Shown: piece by piece, positions 47,075 through 57,122 of the stretch
How the letters are laid out: each line of letters begins with the position of its first letter
Position numbering within the stretch: the stretch's first letter is position 1
Source of the DNA: an uncultured Aquimarina sp.
GTDB lineage: Bacteria; Bacteroidota; Bacteroidia; Flavobacteriales; Flavobacteriaceae
Length of the DNA: 64,000 nt
Direction of reading: 5' to 3'
Assembly (NCBI GenBank): GCA_947498455.1
Contig: CANMKK010000019.1
Coordinates: 42,183-106,182, forward strand
Position numbers and translations under genes: made by a program
The notes under the pieces: generated by a model
What the model was told of the DNA's origin: nothing
What the model saw: only the letters and a program-made list of their open reading frames with translations
Database searches by the model: none

Positions 47075-50000
47075 GTGTATGAAAACTCTTATCTTGCTAG
47101 TCATCTGATCAAAAGCACTATTTATGAATTACTCATACCCCATTATTCATTGATTTGTTTAAGCCAACATAAGATTATATCTGCTAAACTTTATAAAATA
47201 GTAGTGTTATTTTTATTCCCTTTAGTTTTATATCCTCAAGAGAATTCAAATTATGTTCATATTGATAAAATAGATAAAAACACTTTTATAAATCTAATCA
47301 AAACGGACTCATTAGGGTTTATATATCTTTTTAATAGAAATGGTTTCTACAAATACGATGGAAATAATTATACATTTAATTCGTTTTCATCGATTCTAAA
47401 AAATGATTTATTTAATTCCAAAAAAAACTTAATTACCACGGTTAACAAAAATCTCTTCTGGTTGGCTACTCCAAATGGAGATATTGCTGTCATTAACACC
47501 TGCTCATTTCAGAAAAAGATCAGTTATAATAATGTGTTGAACAAAACGTTGGGGCTTACATCAATTTTTCACGACAAAACGCAGCTGTGGTTAGGCTCTA
47601 ATCAAGGAATACTATACAGGTTCAATGAATCAAAAAAGCAATTAGATAGTACTACTAGTGTGCCCACCATAAAGGGATTTAAACAATCTATTGAAAGTTT
47701 AGCTACTTCTTCTACAGGCTTAATCTGGATCAGTACTGATAAAGGAAAAATCTACAGTTTTGATACTAACAAAAAAATCATAGATAAGTTAAAATTACCT
47801 TTTGCAAATACCATCAATGAAGAGATTAGAATTACTACTGACCATAAAGGTTTGTTATGGATTGCTACCGAGCTAAATGGTTTGTATTCTTATAACTTAA
47901 AAACAGCTTCTTTTAAACGATATGATGACAAGGTAAGTTCATATAACAAACATAGAAATCCTATGTTTATTTCAATATTTGTTGATAGTAAGGGGATAAT
48001 TTGGAGTGGCACAGATGGAGACGGATTATTCCGTATCGATACTAAAAACAAAAAGGTTACCAGATCAACATACAATAAGTCAAATAAGTTTTCTCTTAGA
48101 AATAATACCATATTGGATATTGCAGAAGATCTTCAAGGAAATATATGGCTTGCATTAAAAGGAGGTACGATTGATGTCTTGGTAGCAAATACCAATCATA
48201 TAAATTATATAATTGGCACAGAGGATCAAGAGCCTGCTCCTGTGTTATCCATGTTAAAATCATCAGATGGTTCCTTTTGGATTGGAACAGATGGAAAAGG
48301 ATTAAATAGAATCTTGCCTAATTCGACAAATGTTCAATACCATGAAAATGCATTAAGAAACAAAAAATTTATTGGAAGATATATACAGGCATTGATTGAG
48401 GATAATGCAAAAAATATTTGGATAGGTACATATCAAAATGGTTTATGGACTTATAACTTAGATCAACAAAAAATCAACAAAGTTAATTCTACAGATTCTT
48501 TTAATCGTTATTCTTCTGATATCAGGACTTTATTTAAAGACTCTAAAGGAAGAATCTGGGTTTGTTCTGGATTAGCTATTCAGATATTTTCTGAAAAAAT
48601 GGAAGTTTTAGCTACTTTTGATTATGACTCACACGGATTAAACGGCAACGTTTCTCAAGCTATTACTCAGGATGAAAATGACCATATTTGGATCAGTATT
48701 AATAATAGTGGGCTTTTTCAATTTATTGAAGATAAAAAGAACTTAGCACATTCTAGCTTCAAAAAACATGAATATTATTCGGATATCTCAGATCATAATA
48801 AAAATTATAATATTATAAGTTTACAGCCTGATTTTAATAATCACTTATGGATTGCTATGGCTTCTGGAGATCTTGTAAGGTTTAATACATTAACTAAAAA
48901 AACTGAATTATTTAAGGATGTAAAAGAATTACAAGACATAGTCATTAAAAGTTTAATTGTTGAAAACAAACAAAGTTTATGGTTAGCTAGTGATAACGGG
49001 GTACACCACTTTAACACAAAAGAAAATGAGATAAGATCTTATTTTAAAACAGATGGTTTTATAGATGAGATATTTTTCAGACGAAGTGCTTATAAAGATA
49101 ATTCTAATGTATTTTATCTTGGTGGTGAAAATGGAGTTAATGCCTTCAGGCCTTCACAAATGAAGAAAAAAGATAGTAAAGCCAAATTATTTCTCACTTC
49201 GCTGGAGATATTAAATAAACCTGCTGATTCGATCATTCCCAAACAACTAATTGATGGAATAAATAATACTAAGGCATTCTCATTAAATGCATCGCAATCT
49301 TCTTTTTCTTTACAATTTGTTGCAATTGATAATATTCTAAACTCTAATTATCATTACACCTATAAACTTCATGGTTTTGATAAAAATTGGATAGAAGCCA
49401 AAAAAGATCTCGTAGCTACCTATACAAACTTACCATCTGGCGATTATACTTTTGAGGTAAAGGGAGGAACAAAAAAAGATGTTTGGAATATTCCTTCCAA
49501 AACTATAATTGTTAGTATCAAACCCTATTGGTGGAAGTCATCTATAGCATATTCTGTTTATTTATCAATTATCTTCTTCTTAATTATGGTTATTATCTTT
49601 TGGATCCGAATGAGAAATAAATTGATCAGGGAAGAATGGGAGCATACAAGAGACGCAGAAGTTTATGCTCACAAAATGAATTTTTTCGCAAAAATGTCAC
49701 ACGAAATTCAGACTCCTCTAACATTAATACTTGGACCAATAGATGATATGCTCTTAAAAGCAAATAATAATGGAAACCTTCTATTAAAACAAAGATTGAC
49801 ACTCATAAAAAATAATGCAAAACGACTCTCTAGGATATCTACAGAACTGATGACCATTAGAAACAAAGAGTTAAATAAATTAAAAATATATGCATCTAAA
49901 AGAAATATTGTAGATGATCTTAAACAGATTGCCATATCTTTTGAAGAACAAGCCAGATTCAAAAAAATAGATTTCATTAAAAATTATGAAGAAAACGAGA

Positions 50001-51211
50001 TCTTAATATGGTATGATAAAGAAAAAATAGAGCACGTATTTTACAACTTGTTATCTAATGCTTTTAAATTTACTCCAAGCGGGGGACAGATCAAACTATC
50101 CGTATTATTAACAGAAGATAAAGAAGCTGTGGAAATAACGGTTAAAGACACTGGACCAGGTATACCCGAAAATGAAATCATAGATATTTTTGAATTATAC
50201 TACCAATCTGGTGTTGGAAAACAAGTAAAAGGTTTAGGTATTGGTTTGGCATTATCTAAAGAACTAATTGATCTACATCATGGTAATATAAATGTAAAAT
50301 CATCTATAGATGATGGAACACACTTTACCGTAAATCTCTCAACTTCTGATCATATTTTTAATGACCAAGAAAAACATGTCGTTATAGATAACAATAATGA
50401 ACCTAATAAAAATTATATTTTAACTAACACTACAGATATTCCCAAAAAAAAGTATACCATCCTAATTGTGGAAGATAATGTGGATATGCAATTATTTTTA
50501 AGAGATCTACTAAAAGACCAATACTTCGTTATATTGACCGATAATGGTAAGCAAGGTTATCTACTTACAAAAGATAATAAACCAGATCTTATTTTAAGTG
50601 ATGTAATGATGCCTGAAATGAATGGTTTTGATATGAGTAAAAAAATAAAAAAAAATAAAACCACTTCTCACATCCCAATCATACTACTTACGGCTAAAAA
50701 CACTGAAAACCCTAAACTAACGGGTCTAAAATCTGGTGCTGCAGTTTACATTCAAAAACCATTTAACTCTCACGAATTATTATTGAATATTCATAATGTT
50801 TTAAGGGATAAGGAAAAAATTGTCAATCAATACAAAACACAAAAAGCACTGGAACCTGAATTAAATAATTTGCAGTCGAAGGATCATATTTTTATTGAAA
50901 AAGTAGCGGCTGAATTAAATACTCAAATAGAAAACTCTAATTTCAAACTAGAAGAGCTATCCAAAACGATGCATATGAGTTATTCATCAATTTTTAGAAA
51001 GTGTCAAGAAATAACAGGTAAGACACCTCTTGAAATCCAACGTTCATTAAAGCTCAAAAAAGCTTCAATATTAATATTAAAACACGGTTATCCCATTGCA
51101 GAAGCTGCATATAAAGTTGGGTATAACGATGCTAAATATTTCACCAAATGCTTTAAAGAAGAATTTGGAAAATCTCCCCTGGCATTGAAAAAAGAAAAAA
51201 GACGCAGTTAG
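47075..51211 (+). CDS. hybrid two-component system (HTCS) sensor/regulator
   Basis: A one-protein two-component system that senses a periplasmic glycan fragment and activates the locus. After the signal region it has two seven-bladed-propeller-type sensor repeats (motifs such as GLIWISTDKGKIYSF and GSFWIGTDGKGLNRI), a Y_Y_Y domain near 735-810, and one membrane helix near 824-846. HisKA follows with phosphoacceptor His876 in MSHEIQTPLTLI, then an ATPase domain (NLLSNAFKFTPSGG, DTGPGIP, GLGIGLALSKEL), a receiver with Asp1176 in LSDVMMP, and an AraC-type HTH at the end. No ATG lies in frame near the start: GTG at 47075 or TTG at 47150 must serve. The TTG gives the better signal peptide. Confidence 0.9.
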   Translation: MYENSYLASHLIKSTIYELLIPHYSLICLSQHKIISAKLYKIVVLFLFPLVLYPQENSNYVHIDKIDKNTFINLIKTDSLGFIYLFNRNGFYKYDGNNYTFNSFSSILKNDLFNSKKNLITTVNKNLFWLATPNGDIAVINTCSFQKKISYNNVLNKTLGLTSIFHDKTQLWLGSNQGILYRFNESKKQLDSTTSVPTIKGFKQSIESLATSSTGLIWISTDKGKIYSFDTNKKIIDKLKLPFANTINEEIRITTDHKGLLWIATELNGLYSYNLKTASFKRYDDKVSSYNKHRNPMFISIFVDSKGIIWSGTDGDGLFRIDTKNKKVTRSTYNKSNKFSLRNNTILDIAEDLQGNIWLALKGGTIDVLVANTNHINYIIGTEDQEPAPVLSMLKSSDGSFWIGTDGKGLNRILPNSTNVQYHENALRNKKFIGRYIQALIEDNAKNIWIGTYQNGLWTYNLDQQKINKVNSTDSFNRYSSDIRTLFKDSKGRIWVCSGLAIQIFSEKMEVLATFDYDSHGLNGNVSQAITQDENDHIWISINNSGLFQFIEDKKNLAHSSFKKHEYYSDISDHNKNYNIISLQPDFNNHLWIAMASGDLVRFNTLTKKTELFKDVKELQDIVIKSLIVENKQSLWLASDNGVHHFNTKENEIRSYFKTDGFIDEIFFRRSAYKDNSNVFYLGGENGVNAFRPSQMKKKDSKAKLFLTSLEILNKPADSIIPKQLIDGINNTKAFSLNASQSSFSLQFVAIDNILNSNYHYTYKLHGFDKNWIEAKKDLVATYTNLPSGDYTFEVKGGTKKDVWNIPSKTIIVSIKPYWWKSSIAYSVYLSIIFFLIMVIIFWIRMRNKLIREEWEHTRDAEVYAHKMNFFAKMSHEIQTPLTLILGPIDDMLLKANNNGNLLLKQRLTLIKNNAKRLSRISTELMTIRNKELNKLKIYASKRNIVDDLKQIAISFEEQARFKKIDFIKNYEENEILIWYDKEKIEHVFYNLLSNAFKFTPSGGQIKLSVLLTEDKEAVEITVKDTGPGIPENEIIDIFELYYQSGVGKQVKGLGIGLALSKELIDLHHGNINVKSSIDDGTHFTVNLSTSDHIFNDQEKHVVIDNNNEPNKNYILTNTTDIPKKKYTILIVEDNVDMQLFLRDLLKDQYFVILTDNGKQGYLLTKDNKPDLILSDVMMPEMNGFDMSKKIKKNKTTSHIPIILLTAKNTENPKLTGLKSGAAVYIQKPFNSHELLLNIHNVLRDKEKIVNQYKTQKALEPELNNLQSKDHIFIEKVAAELNTQIENSNFKLEELSKTMHMSYSSIFRKCQEITGKTPLEIQRSLKLKKASILILKHGYPIAEAAYKVGYNDAKYFTKCFKEEFGKSPLALKKEKRRS

Positions 51212-51271
51212 GTTTCTAAAGTTTATGAAATCAAACAAGTAGCAATCCGGATTAAACGTAACACTGGTTAG

Positions 51272-53002
51272 ATGTACAAAATTTCAAAACTATCAGAAGA
51301 AACATTTGATGCTATAGTCATTGGTACTGGAATATCTGGCGGATGGGCTGCAAAGGAGCTATGCGAAAATGGGCTTAAAACCTTGGTAATAGAACGTGGA
51401 GATATGGTGGAACATGTAAAAGACTATGTAACGGCCAATCTTAATGACTGGGATTTTGAAAATAGAGGTAAACCATCTCAGGCAGAACTAAGCAGACAGT
51501 CTAAACAACATCGCACTGGTTTTGTTACACACAAAAGTACACGGCATTGGTTTGTAGATGATTTAAAACATCCATACAGCGAAAAAAAGCGTTTTGACTG
51601 GATACGTGGATATCATGTTGGTGGCAGATCAATAACCTGGGGTAGGCAAGCATTAAGAATGAGCGATCTTGATTTTGAAGCCAATGCAAGCGAAAATATT
51701 GCAATAGATTGGCCAATTCGTTATAAGGATATAGAACCATGGTATAGCTATGTAGAAAAATTTATAGGCGTATCAGGAGAAAACCTTGGGCTTTCCCATT
51801 TACCGGACGGCGATTTTTTACCTCCAATGGAACTTAATTGTGTAGAACAGGAGTTTCGAAAAAAAATTAGGAAACATTATCCAGACAGATTCTTAACAAT
51901 TGGAAGATTTTCTAATTTAACAGGTAACAGCCATTTTGAAGGCAGGGCAAATTGTATGTACAGAAACAGATGTATGCGAGGTTGTCCGATAGGAGGATAT
52001 TTCAGTAGTAATTCGTCAACACTTCCTGCTGCGGAACGTACCGGCAATATGAGCCTTAAAACCAACGCTATAGTACACGAAATAATATATGATGAAAACA
52101 AAAAAATAGCAACAGGTATAAAAGTAATAGATGCTGTGACTAAAAAACAAACAATCTATAATTCTAAAATTATTTTTTGCTGCGCTTCTACTATAGCTTC
52201 GACAAGTATTTTGTTGCAATCTACCTCAAAAAGATTTCCTGATGGATTAGGTAATGATAGTGGTGAATTAGGACATAATTTGATGGATCATCATTTTAGA
52301 GTTGGAGCTACCGGAATATATCCTGATTTTGATAAAAAAACTTATAAAGGTAGTAGACCTGCAAGTTTTCATATACCAAGATTTAGAAATCTAAAAAAAG
52401 GAAAAGATGAATCAGTTAAATTCTTGAGGGGGTATTCTTTTCAAGGAGCCGCTAGAAGAACAGATTGGCGAAGAGCCATAAAAGAATTGAGTTATGGGTT
52501 AGATCTAAAAGAAGAACTATTAAAACCTGGTCCCTGGCGCATAGGAATAACTGGGTTTGGCGAATGTTTACCATATCACAATAATAAAATGATGTTGGAT
52601 TATACAAAAAAGGATCAATGGGGCTTGCCTACAGTTATATTTGATTGTGAATTTAAAGAAAATGAACAGTTAATGCGTGAAGATATGCAACAAGAAGCTA
52701 TTAATATGCTTAAAAAAGCTGGATTTAAAGATGTAAAAGGCTTTGACACTTCTTTCATTCCTGGACATGCCATTCATGAAATGGGAACAGCCAGAATGGG
52801 TAATGACCCAAAAACCTCTGTGTTAAACAAATACAATCAAATACACGCAGTCCCTAATGTTTATATAACAGACGGATCGTGCATGACATCTTCCGGAAAT
52901 CAAAATCCTTCTTTGACTTATATGGCTCTCACCGCTAGAGCTGCAAATCATGCAATAAAACAGTTCAAAAAAAACAACTATGGACAGACGACAAGCAATT
53001 AG
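51272..53002 (+). CDS. GMC-family FAD oxidoreductase, sugar dehydrogenase large subunit type
   Basis: A 576-residue flavoenzyme with FAD-binding VIGTGISGGWAAKELCENG (GxGxxG at 18-23), GRSITWGRQALR, and the C-terminal HEMGTARMGNDP plus ITDGSCMTSSGNQNPSLTYMAL that supply active-site residues. It has no signal of its own. It overlaps by 23 bases the gene of a small Tat-exported subunit, as in membrane or periplasmic sugar dehydrogenases, where the large subunit is co-exported with its small subunit. Likely reaction: oxidation of a sugar hydroxyl (gluconate 2-dehydrogenase or glucoside 3-dehydrogenase type). The cytochrome subunit is not nearby. Confidence 0.85.
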   Translation: MYKISKLSEETFDAIVIGTGISGGWAAKELCENGLKTLVIERGDMVEHVKDYVTANLNDWDFENRGKPSQAELSRQSKQHRTGFVTHKSTRHWFVDDLKHPYSEKKRFDWIRGYHVGGRSITWGRQALRMSDLDFEANASENIAIDWPIRYKDIEPWYSYVEKFIGVSGENLGLSHLPDGDFLPPMELNCVEQEFRKKIRKHYPDRFLTIGRFSNLTGNSHFEGRANCMYRNRCMRGCPIGGYFSSNSSTLPAAERTGNMSLKTNAIVHEIIYDENKKIATGIKVIDAVTKKQTIYNSKIIFCCASTIASTSILLQSTSKRFPDGLGNDSGELGHNLMDHHFRVGATGIYPDFDKKTYKGSRPASFHIPRFRNLKKGKDESVKFLRGYSFQGAARRTDWRRAIKELSYGLDLKEELLKPGPWRIGITGFGECLPYHNNKMMLDYTKKDQWGLPTVIFDCEFKENEQLMREDMQQEAINMLKKAGFKDVKGFDTSFIPGHAIHEMGTARMGNDPKTSVLNKYNQIHAVPNVYITDGSCMTSSGNQNPSLTYMALTARAANHAIKQFKKNNYGQTTSN

Positions 53003-53579
53003 ATATTTATCCGTAGCGCTTGGCTATTCAATTACGTTGCCTTCAATTCTAACTATTACTAATTCCTGTAAAAATGAAGATACAAATCTTTCGATATTAG
53101 AATTTTTAAATAAAGATCAAGGATACCTTATTAAACATTTGACGGATATTATTTTGCCAAAATCTGAACAATTAGGAGCGAAGGACCTGAACCTATTGCG
53201 TTTTATAGATAAAATTCTTTTAAAAACAGCATCAGAAAAAAATCAAGAATTTTTCAAACTAGGATGTTCTAATTTTGAAACAGTTTTTACATCTCGATAT
53301 AAAAAAAAGCTAAAAGAAGGCACTAAAAAAGAATTTGAAGCATTGCTAGGTCATTACTTTGATATCCCTAAAACAAAACAAAAATTAATATTCCAACAAC
53401 TTTCATTAATACATAAAAAAACTTCTTCTGCTATAGCAGAAGAACTTCTTATTTATAAATTTTTGACAGATGTACGTTATTTAACCTTGTTAGGGTATTA
53501 TAGTTCTCAAGAAATAGCAGAGGGAGTACTACAAAAAAATGTGAATTTAGGTTACTATGAAGCCTGTATAGATTTATGA
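52980..53579 (+). CDS. gluconate 2-dehydrogenase subunit 3-family protein
   Basis: A 199-residue small subunit with a twin-arginine signal (DRRQAIRYLSVALG), containing LNKDQGYLIKHLTDIILPKSE and RYLTLLGYYSSQE, typical of the gluconate 2-dehydrogenase subunit 3 family. It should carry the FAD subunit through the Tat system. It overlaps the preceding GMC gene and converges with the phosphatase gene, sharing 6 bases at the 3' ends. Confidence 0.82.
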   Translation: MDRRQAIRYLSVALGYSITLPSILTITNSCKNEDTNLSILEFLNKDQGYLIKHLTDIILPKSEQLGAKDLNLLRFIDKILLKTASEKNQEFFKLGCSNFETVFTSRYKKKLKEGTKKEFEALLGHYFDIPKTKQKLIFQQLSLIHKKTSSAIAEELLIYKFLTDVRYLTLLGYYSSQEIAEGVLQKNVNLGYYEACIDL

Positions 53580-56180
53580 TTTCAATACTATTTTTTTCTT
53601 TTGTTTTTTCTTTGCTTTTAGATTTTTATAGATTTTTTCAAAACCTGTTTCCGGTACTTCAATAACTACTGTATAAATCCCTTTAGTAAATACTTTAGGT
53701 ATAAACACTTTGGTAATTCTAATTGCATATATTAATTCACCGTACATATCATAAACTTTCATAACAGGTAAATAATCCCCACTTACTCTAAATTCGGGAA
53801 GCCAAAACTTTGCTTTCTTACCATAATTATCCAGTTGGTTAATGATTTTTGGCCATCCAGGGTATTGACTCCCCTCTAAAGTAGGGTTTATAAAACGTGG
53901 CCAACATTCAGTTTTTATCGTACGTTTAGCTTTATTAAAGGTTACCATTCCATAACCATTAGCTCTATTATGAATAATCTTTGGCTCCTTATGCTTATTA
54001 TGTGGATTAGCAATCGCATGTACAGTAATCTTATTGCCAAATCCATCCTCATGATTTCCTGTATATGCAGGATTATTATAACTATGATTAGAACTATCTA
54101 TATCTGGCCAAAATCTTCTGGGCCAAATATTATTTAAAGCGGGTCCGGCAAATGCATACCCTGAGTCCTCATAACTATCCACTCCGTATTGGGCAAAAGA
54201 TCCCAGATGTTGATCGCCTGCTATATGAAAAGCAAATGATTTCCTAATAATTTTAACAGCCTTATCTCTTTTATTTTTTGGCCAGCCATTGGAGTCCATG
54301 TCAACTGTTGGTCGATCTCCTTTGATGTACTCTCCTTCTTCGGGGATGTACAATGATGGAATAACGGCACCTGTTTTTGCTTCCTTTGGCAAAGTAGCTA
54401 TGTTTGCAAAATTAGTTTGGGACAATACTACTTTCATTATAGTTTCGTTGTTCCATTTTTCTACCCAATCCTCCAAAAACTGTTCTTGTCTTTTTCCTAA
54501 CAAATCGGCCTTTAGATGCCCATATTTTTTTATATCAAATTCGTCATTTAAGATCCAGCCATTTTTCACCTGAGCTTCTTTCGGTAATACATGATTTGGT
54601 GCTGACTTAAACTTCCTATCTTCTAAGATAGCAAAACTTATACCTGCATAATTCCAATTGGTATAATAAACGCCTATATTTTGTTTTATAGGAGTTGGAT
54701 CATATGGATCAGGTAAGTGGCTTGTCTGCGTAAATTGCACCATATTCACCCATTTGGCAGGCATTTTATATCCTCCAGAATCCTGAGCAGAGGCACCATA
54801 ACCATTTGTAATATCTGCTTTTTTACCTTTTTCTCCCCAAATATTTCCATGATATACATCATGGTCATCCGGTATGATTGCACAGGGGCGATGTCTAAAC
54901 AATTCGCGATATGACCACCCAAACATCATCCATTTACGTAAATAGTCTAGACAGATTTTGTCAAAATCACCAGAAAATTGCGCACCTAAACCTCCAGTCC
55001 CTTCATAAAACTGATCTCCTAAAAATAAAACAATATCAGGGTTTAGTTTATTTACATTTTCGATGATATCAGTGTCTGGAAAACCGTAATGAAAATTGCA
55101 ACTAAACACTCCTGCCTTAAGTTCTTCTTGATCTATGGGCTCACGTGCGATAGTTCCCTCATATAGGTATCTATGGATACCGTCTTTCAAAGGAAGTTCC
55201 ACACTTACTCTATAAGGGATTGATTTACGATATTCCCAATTATCAATAACAAAATTGATAGCTCTTCCCGAATGAGAGAGTGATTTGGTATCAAATGTTC
55301 TCCAAATACCATCCACTTTACATTCTAAATGTATTTGATGATTTTTTATCTCTTCAAATGGAGATAATTGTGCTGTAAGCTTAAGTTTATTTTGATGTAA
55401 GGTGTATTGAGCAAAACAAATGGGGCCATAAATCTGGTCTGGTCTATGAATAACCCCATCTGCCTTGATTGTCCATTTATCGAAAGCTACTGATGCTGTT
55501 TCTTTTACTTGTCTTTTATTTCTGAAATTTGAAAGTAACGCAAAATTACCTTCCAACTTTATAGCTTGCATTACAATTCCGGATGCTTTGAACAGGAGTC
55601 TTTCTTTCTCACTTGAATAAATAGAGACAGTTAAATTGTAATATTCCTCACCTTCTGGTATTGCTTTAACAACAAGAATAAATGACTTAGGTATTTGCAA
55701 TAAACCTGTGTCTAATTCTTTTTTATCAATCATCAATTTTCCTTTAGGAGTAAGCCCTATATCAATGCCTTTTCCAAATACTGCAGCCGATCTATAGTCA
55801 TCAAAAACTCCTTTTGCACCTAACCTCATACCCACGCATCCATTTTCCAAATCAGAAATCTTGGTATTTAATAGTTCAATAGTTACGGAGACTTCAATCC
55901 TCCCTGGTGTAGAACCTTTTTGTACAGTAAGTAAATGTAATGTTCTATTTTTATCTGTTACACCAGAAATAACCTTGCCATTTTTTATAAACCAATCTTG
56001 TAGTCTGTTTCCCCAATATTGTGGACCAACCCATTTCATATTTGGCCATAGATCCCAATCACTGGTATATTTGATGGATTCTTTAAACAATCCTTGTATA
56101 GTATTTGTATAACCGTACAAACCCAATGAAGGCAAGAATGACCCTAAGAGTGTAGTTTTTATATATGTTCTTCTATCCAT
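53574..56180 (-). CDS. PhoD-like metallophosphatase, unusually long
   Basis: An 868-residue exported protein with a twin-arginine-like start (DRRTYIKTTLLGS). The metallophosphatase motifs are FLGDQFYEG (Asp389), PDDHDVYHGNIWG (Asp438 to Asp441) and AGDQHLGS (His658). Residues 1-360 are mostly beta-rich, and a tail of about 150 residues follows the core, so it is much longer than usual PhoD enzymes of around 500. PhoD proteins hydrolyse phosphate mono- and diesters. In this setting it may remove phosphate from a glycan or cell-wall polymer; that is inference. It overlaps the preceding gene tail-to-tail. Confidence 0.83.
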   Translation of the reverse strand: MDRRTYIKTTLLGSFLPSLGLYGYTNTIQGLFKESIKYTSDWDLWPNMKWVGPQYWGNRLQDWFIKNGKVISGVTDKNRTLHLLTVQKGSTPGRIEVSVTIELLNTKISDLENGCVGMRLGAKGVFDDYRSAAVFGKGIDIGLTPKGKLMIDKKELDTGLLQIPKSFILVVKAIPEGEEYYNLTVSIYSSEKERLLFKASGIVMQAIKLEGNFALLSNFRNKRQVKETASVAFDKWTIKADGVIHRPDQIYGPICFAQYTLHQNKLKLTAQLSPFEEIKNHQIHLECKVDGIWRTFDTKSLSHSGRAINFVIDNWEYRKSIPYRVSVELPLKDGIHRYLYEGTIAREPIDQEELKAGVFSCNFHYGFPDTDIIENVNKLNPDIVLFLGDQFYEGTGGLGAQFSGDFDKICLDYLRKWMMFGWSYRELFRHRPCAIIPDDHDVYHGNIWGEKGKKADITNGYGASAQDSGGYKMPAKWVNMVQFTQTSHLPDPYDPTPIKQNIGVYYTNWNYAGISFAILEDRKFKSAPNHVLPKEAQVKNGWILNDEFDIKKYGHLKADLLGKRQEQFLEDWVEKWNNETIMKVVLSQTNFANIATLPKEAKTGAVIPSLYIPEEGEYIKGDRPTVDMDSNGWPKNKRDKAVKIIRKSFAFHIAGDQHLGSFAQYGVDSYEDSGYAFAGPALNNIWPRRFWPDIDSSNHSYNNPAYTGNHEDGFGNKITVHAIANPHNKHKEPKIIHNRANGYGMVTFNKAKRTIKTECWPRFINPTLEGSQYPGWPKIINQLDNYGKKAKFWLPEFRVSGDYLPVMKVYDMYGELIYAIRITKVFIPKVFTKGIYTVVIEVPETGFEKIYKNLKAKKKQKKKIVLKS

Positions 56181-56232
56181 CTTTAACCATCATTTCTATT
56201 TATTCAATTTAATTATGAAAAATCATTTCACC

Positions 56233-57120
56233 TTAAATTTCAGCATTTTTAGACCAGTCTAATTTGATATAGTTTTCTTCGAGATATTTCTTAACAATTA
56301 CGATATCCTCCTTAGAAGTTAGGTCGGGCACGTGTTCTGAAAAAGAAATACCAATTACCGAACTTGGGTAATCTTGTAGCATGTTAAGTACTGCAGTGGG
56401 AAGTTCCTTTTCATTCCGTTCAGGATGTACTGGACAATTCTTTACATACTCAAAGAATCTTTTGCCATTAAACCTGAAAGCATTCATACTCACTCGTAAC
56501 TTTCCGGAAGTGTCATGATATTTTTCTACTTCTTCTAATTTTGGTTTTTCGATAATATCTAACAACTCTTGTTTTTTATTTAGCTCAACCAAAGCAAATC
56601 TAGATATACGTTCTGGTGTATAATCCAATGCATCACGGGAGTAACTAATAAATGCATTCTCTGTTTGTGTAGTTCTTAACGCTAATAATGCCTTCGAAGA
56701 ATACAAATTATCACTATTACAAACCGAATAATACTGTTGGTTCAGTTCTGGGTATTGTTCGAGAGTTTGATATAATGCATCTGCTGTTCCGAATGGTTTT
56801 ATTCGACCTTCGGGTACATACTGAATTGCAAAAGATATAGAAAGTCCATGAAAATTATTTTCTGAATTCTTTTCTCCATAAAACTCTTTAAACAACTTAC
56901 CTTCTTCACTGATTACTATATAAATATTCTTATATCCGGCAAGTTTGGCATTGAATAGCACATAGTCCATTATGGGTCTTCCACTTGCTCCAACTGTGAT
57001 AAGGCCTTTACTCCTATTATTTGCCTGAAATATTTCTACTTCTGTCAGATTCTGATTTTCAGTTTCTTTTTTCATTCTTGAAGAAGCTCCTCCTGCCAAA
57101 ATGATTAAATTATCATGCAT
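56233..57120 (-). CDS. sugar nucleotidyltransferase-family protein
   Basis: About 295 residues with the nucleotidyltransferase start ILAGGASSRM (residues 7-16), a nearby DYVLFNAKLAGYKNIYIV, and Asp in SVCNSDNLYSS. I chose the ATG at 57118-57120; the frame extends to a TTG two codons earlier. With the upstream sugar kinase it would turn a free hexose into an NDP-sugar via the sugar-1-phosphate. It is 2 bases after the kinase gene. Base and sugar specificity are not evident. Confidence 0.8.
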   Translation of the reverse strand: MHDNLIILAGGASSRMKKETENQNLTEVEIFQANNRSKGLITVGASGRPIMDYVLFNAKLAGYKNIYIVISEEGKLFKEFYGEKNSENNFHGLSISFAIQYVPEGRIKPFGTADALYQTLEQYPELNQQYYSVCNSDNLYSSKALLALRTTQTENAFISYSRDALDYTPERISRFALVELNKKQELLDIIEKPKLEEVEKYHDTSGKLRVSMNAFRFNGKRFFEYVKNCPVHPERNEKELPTAVLNMLQDYPSSVIGISFSEHVPDLTSKEDIVIVKKYLEENYIKLDWSKNAEI

Positions 57121-57122
57121 TG

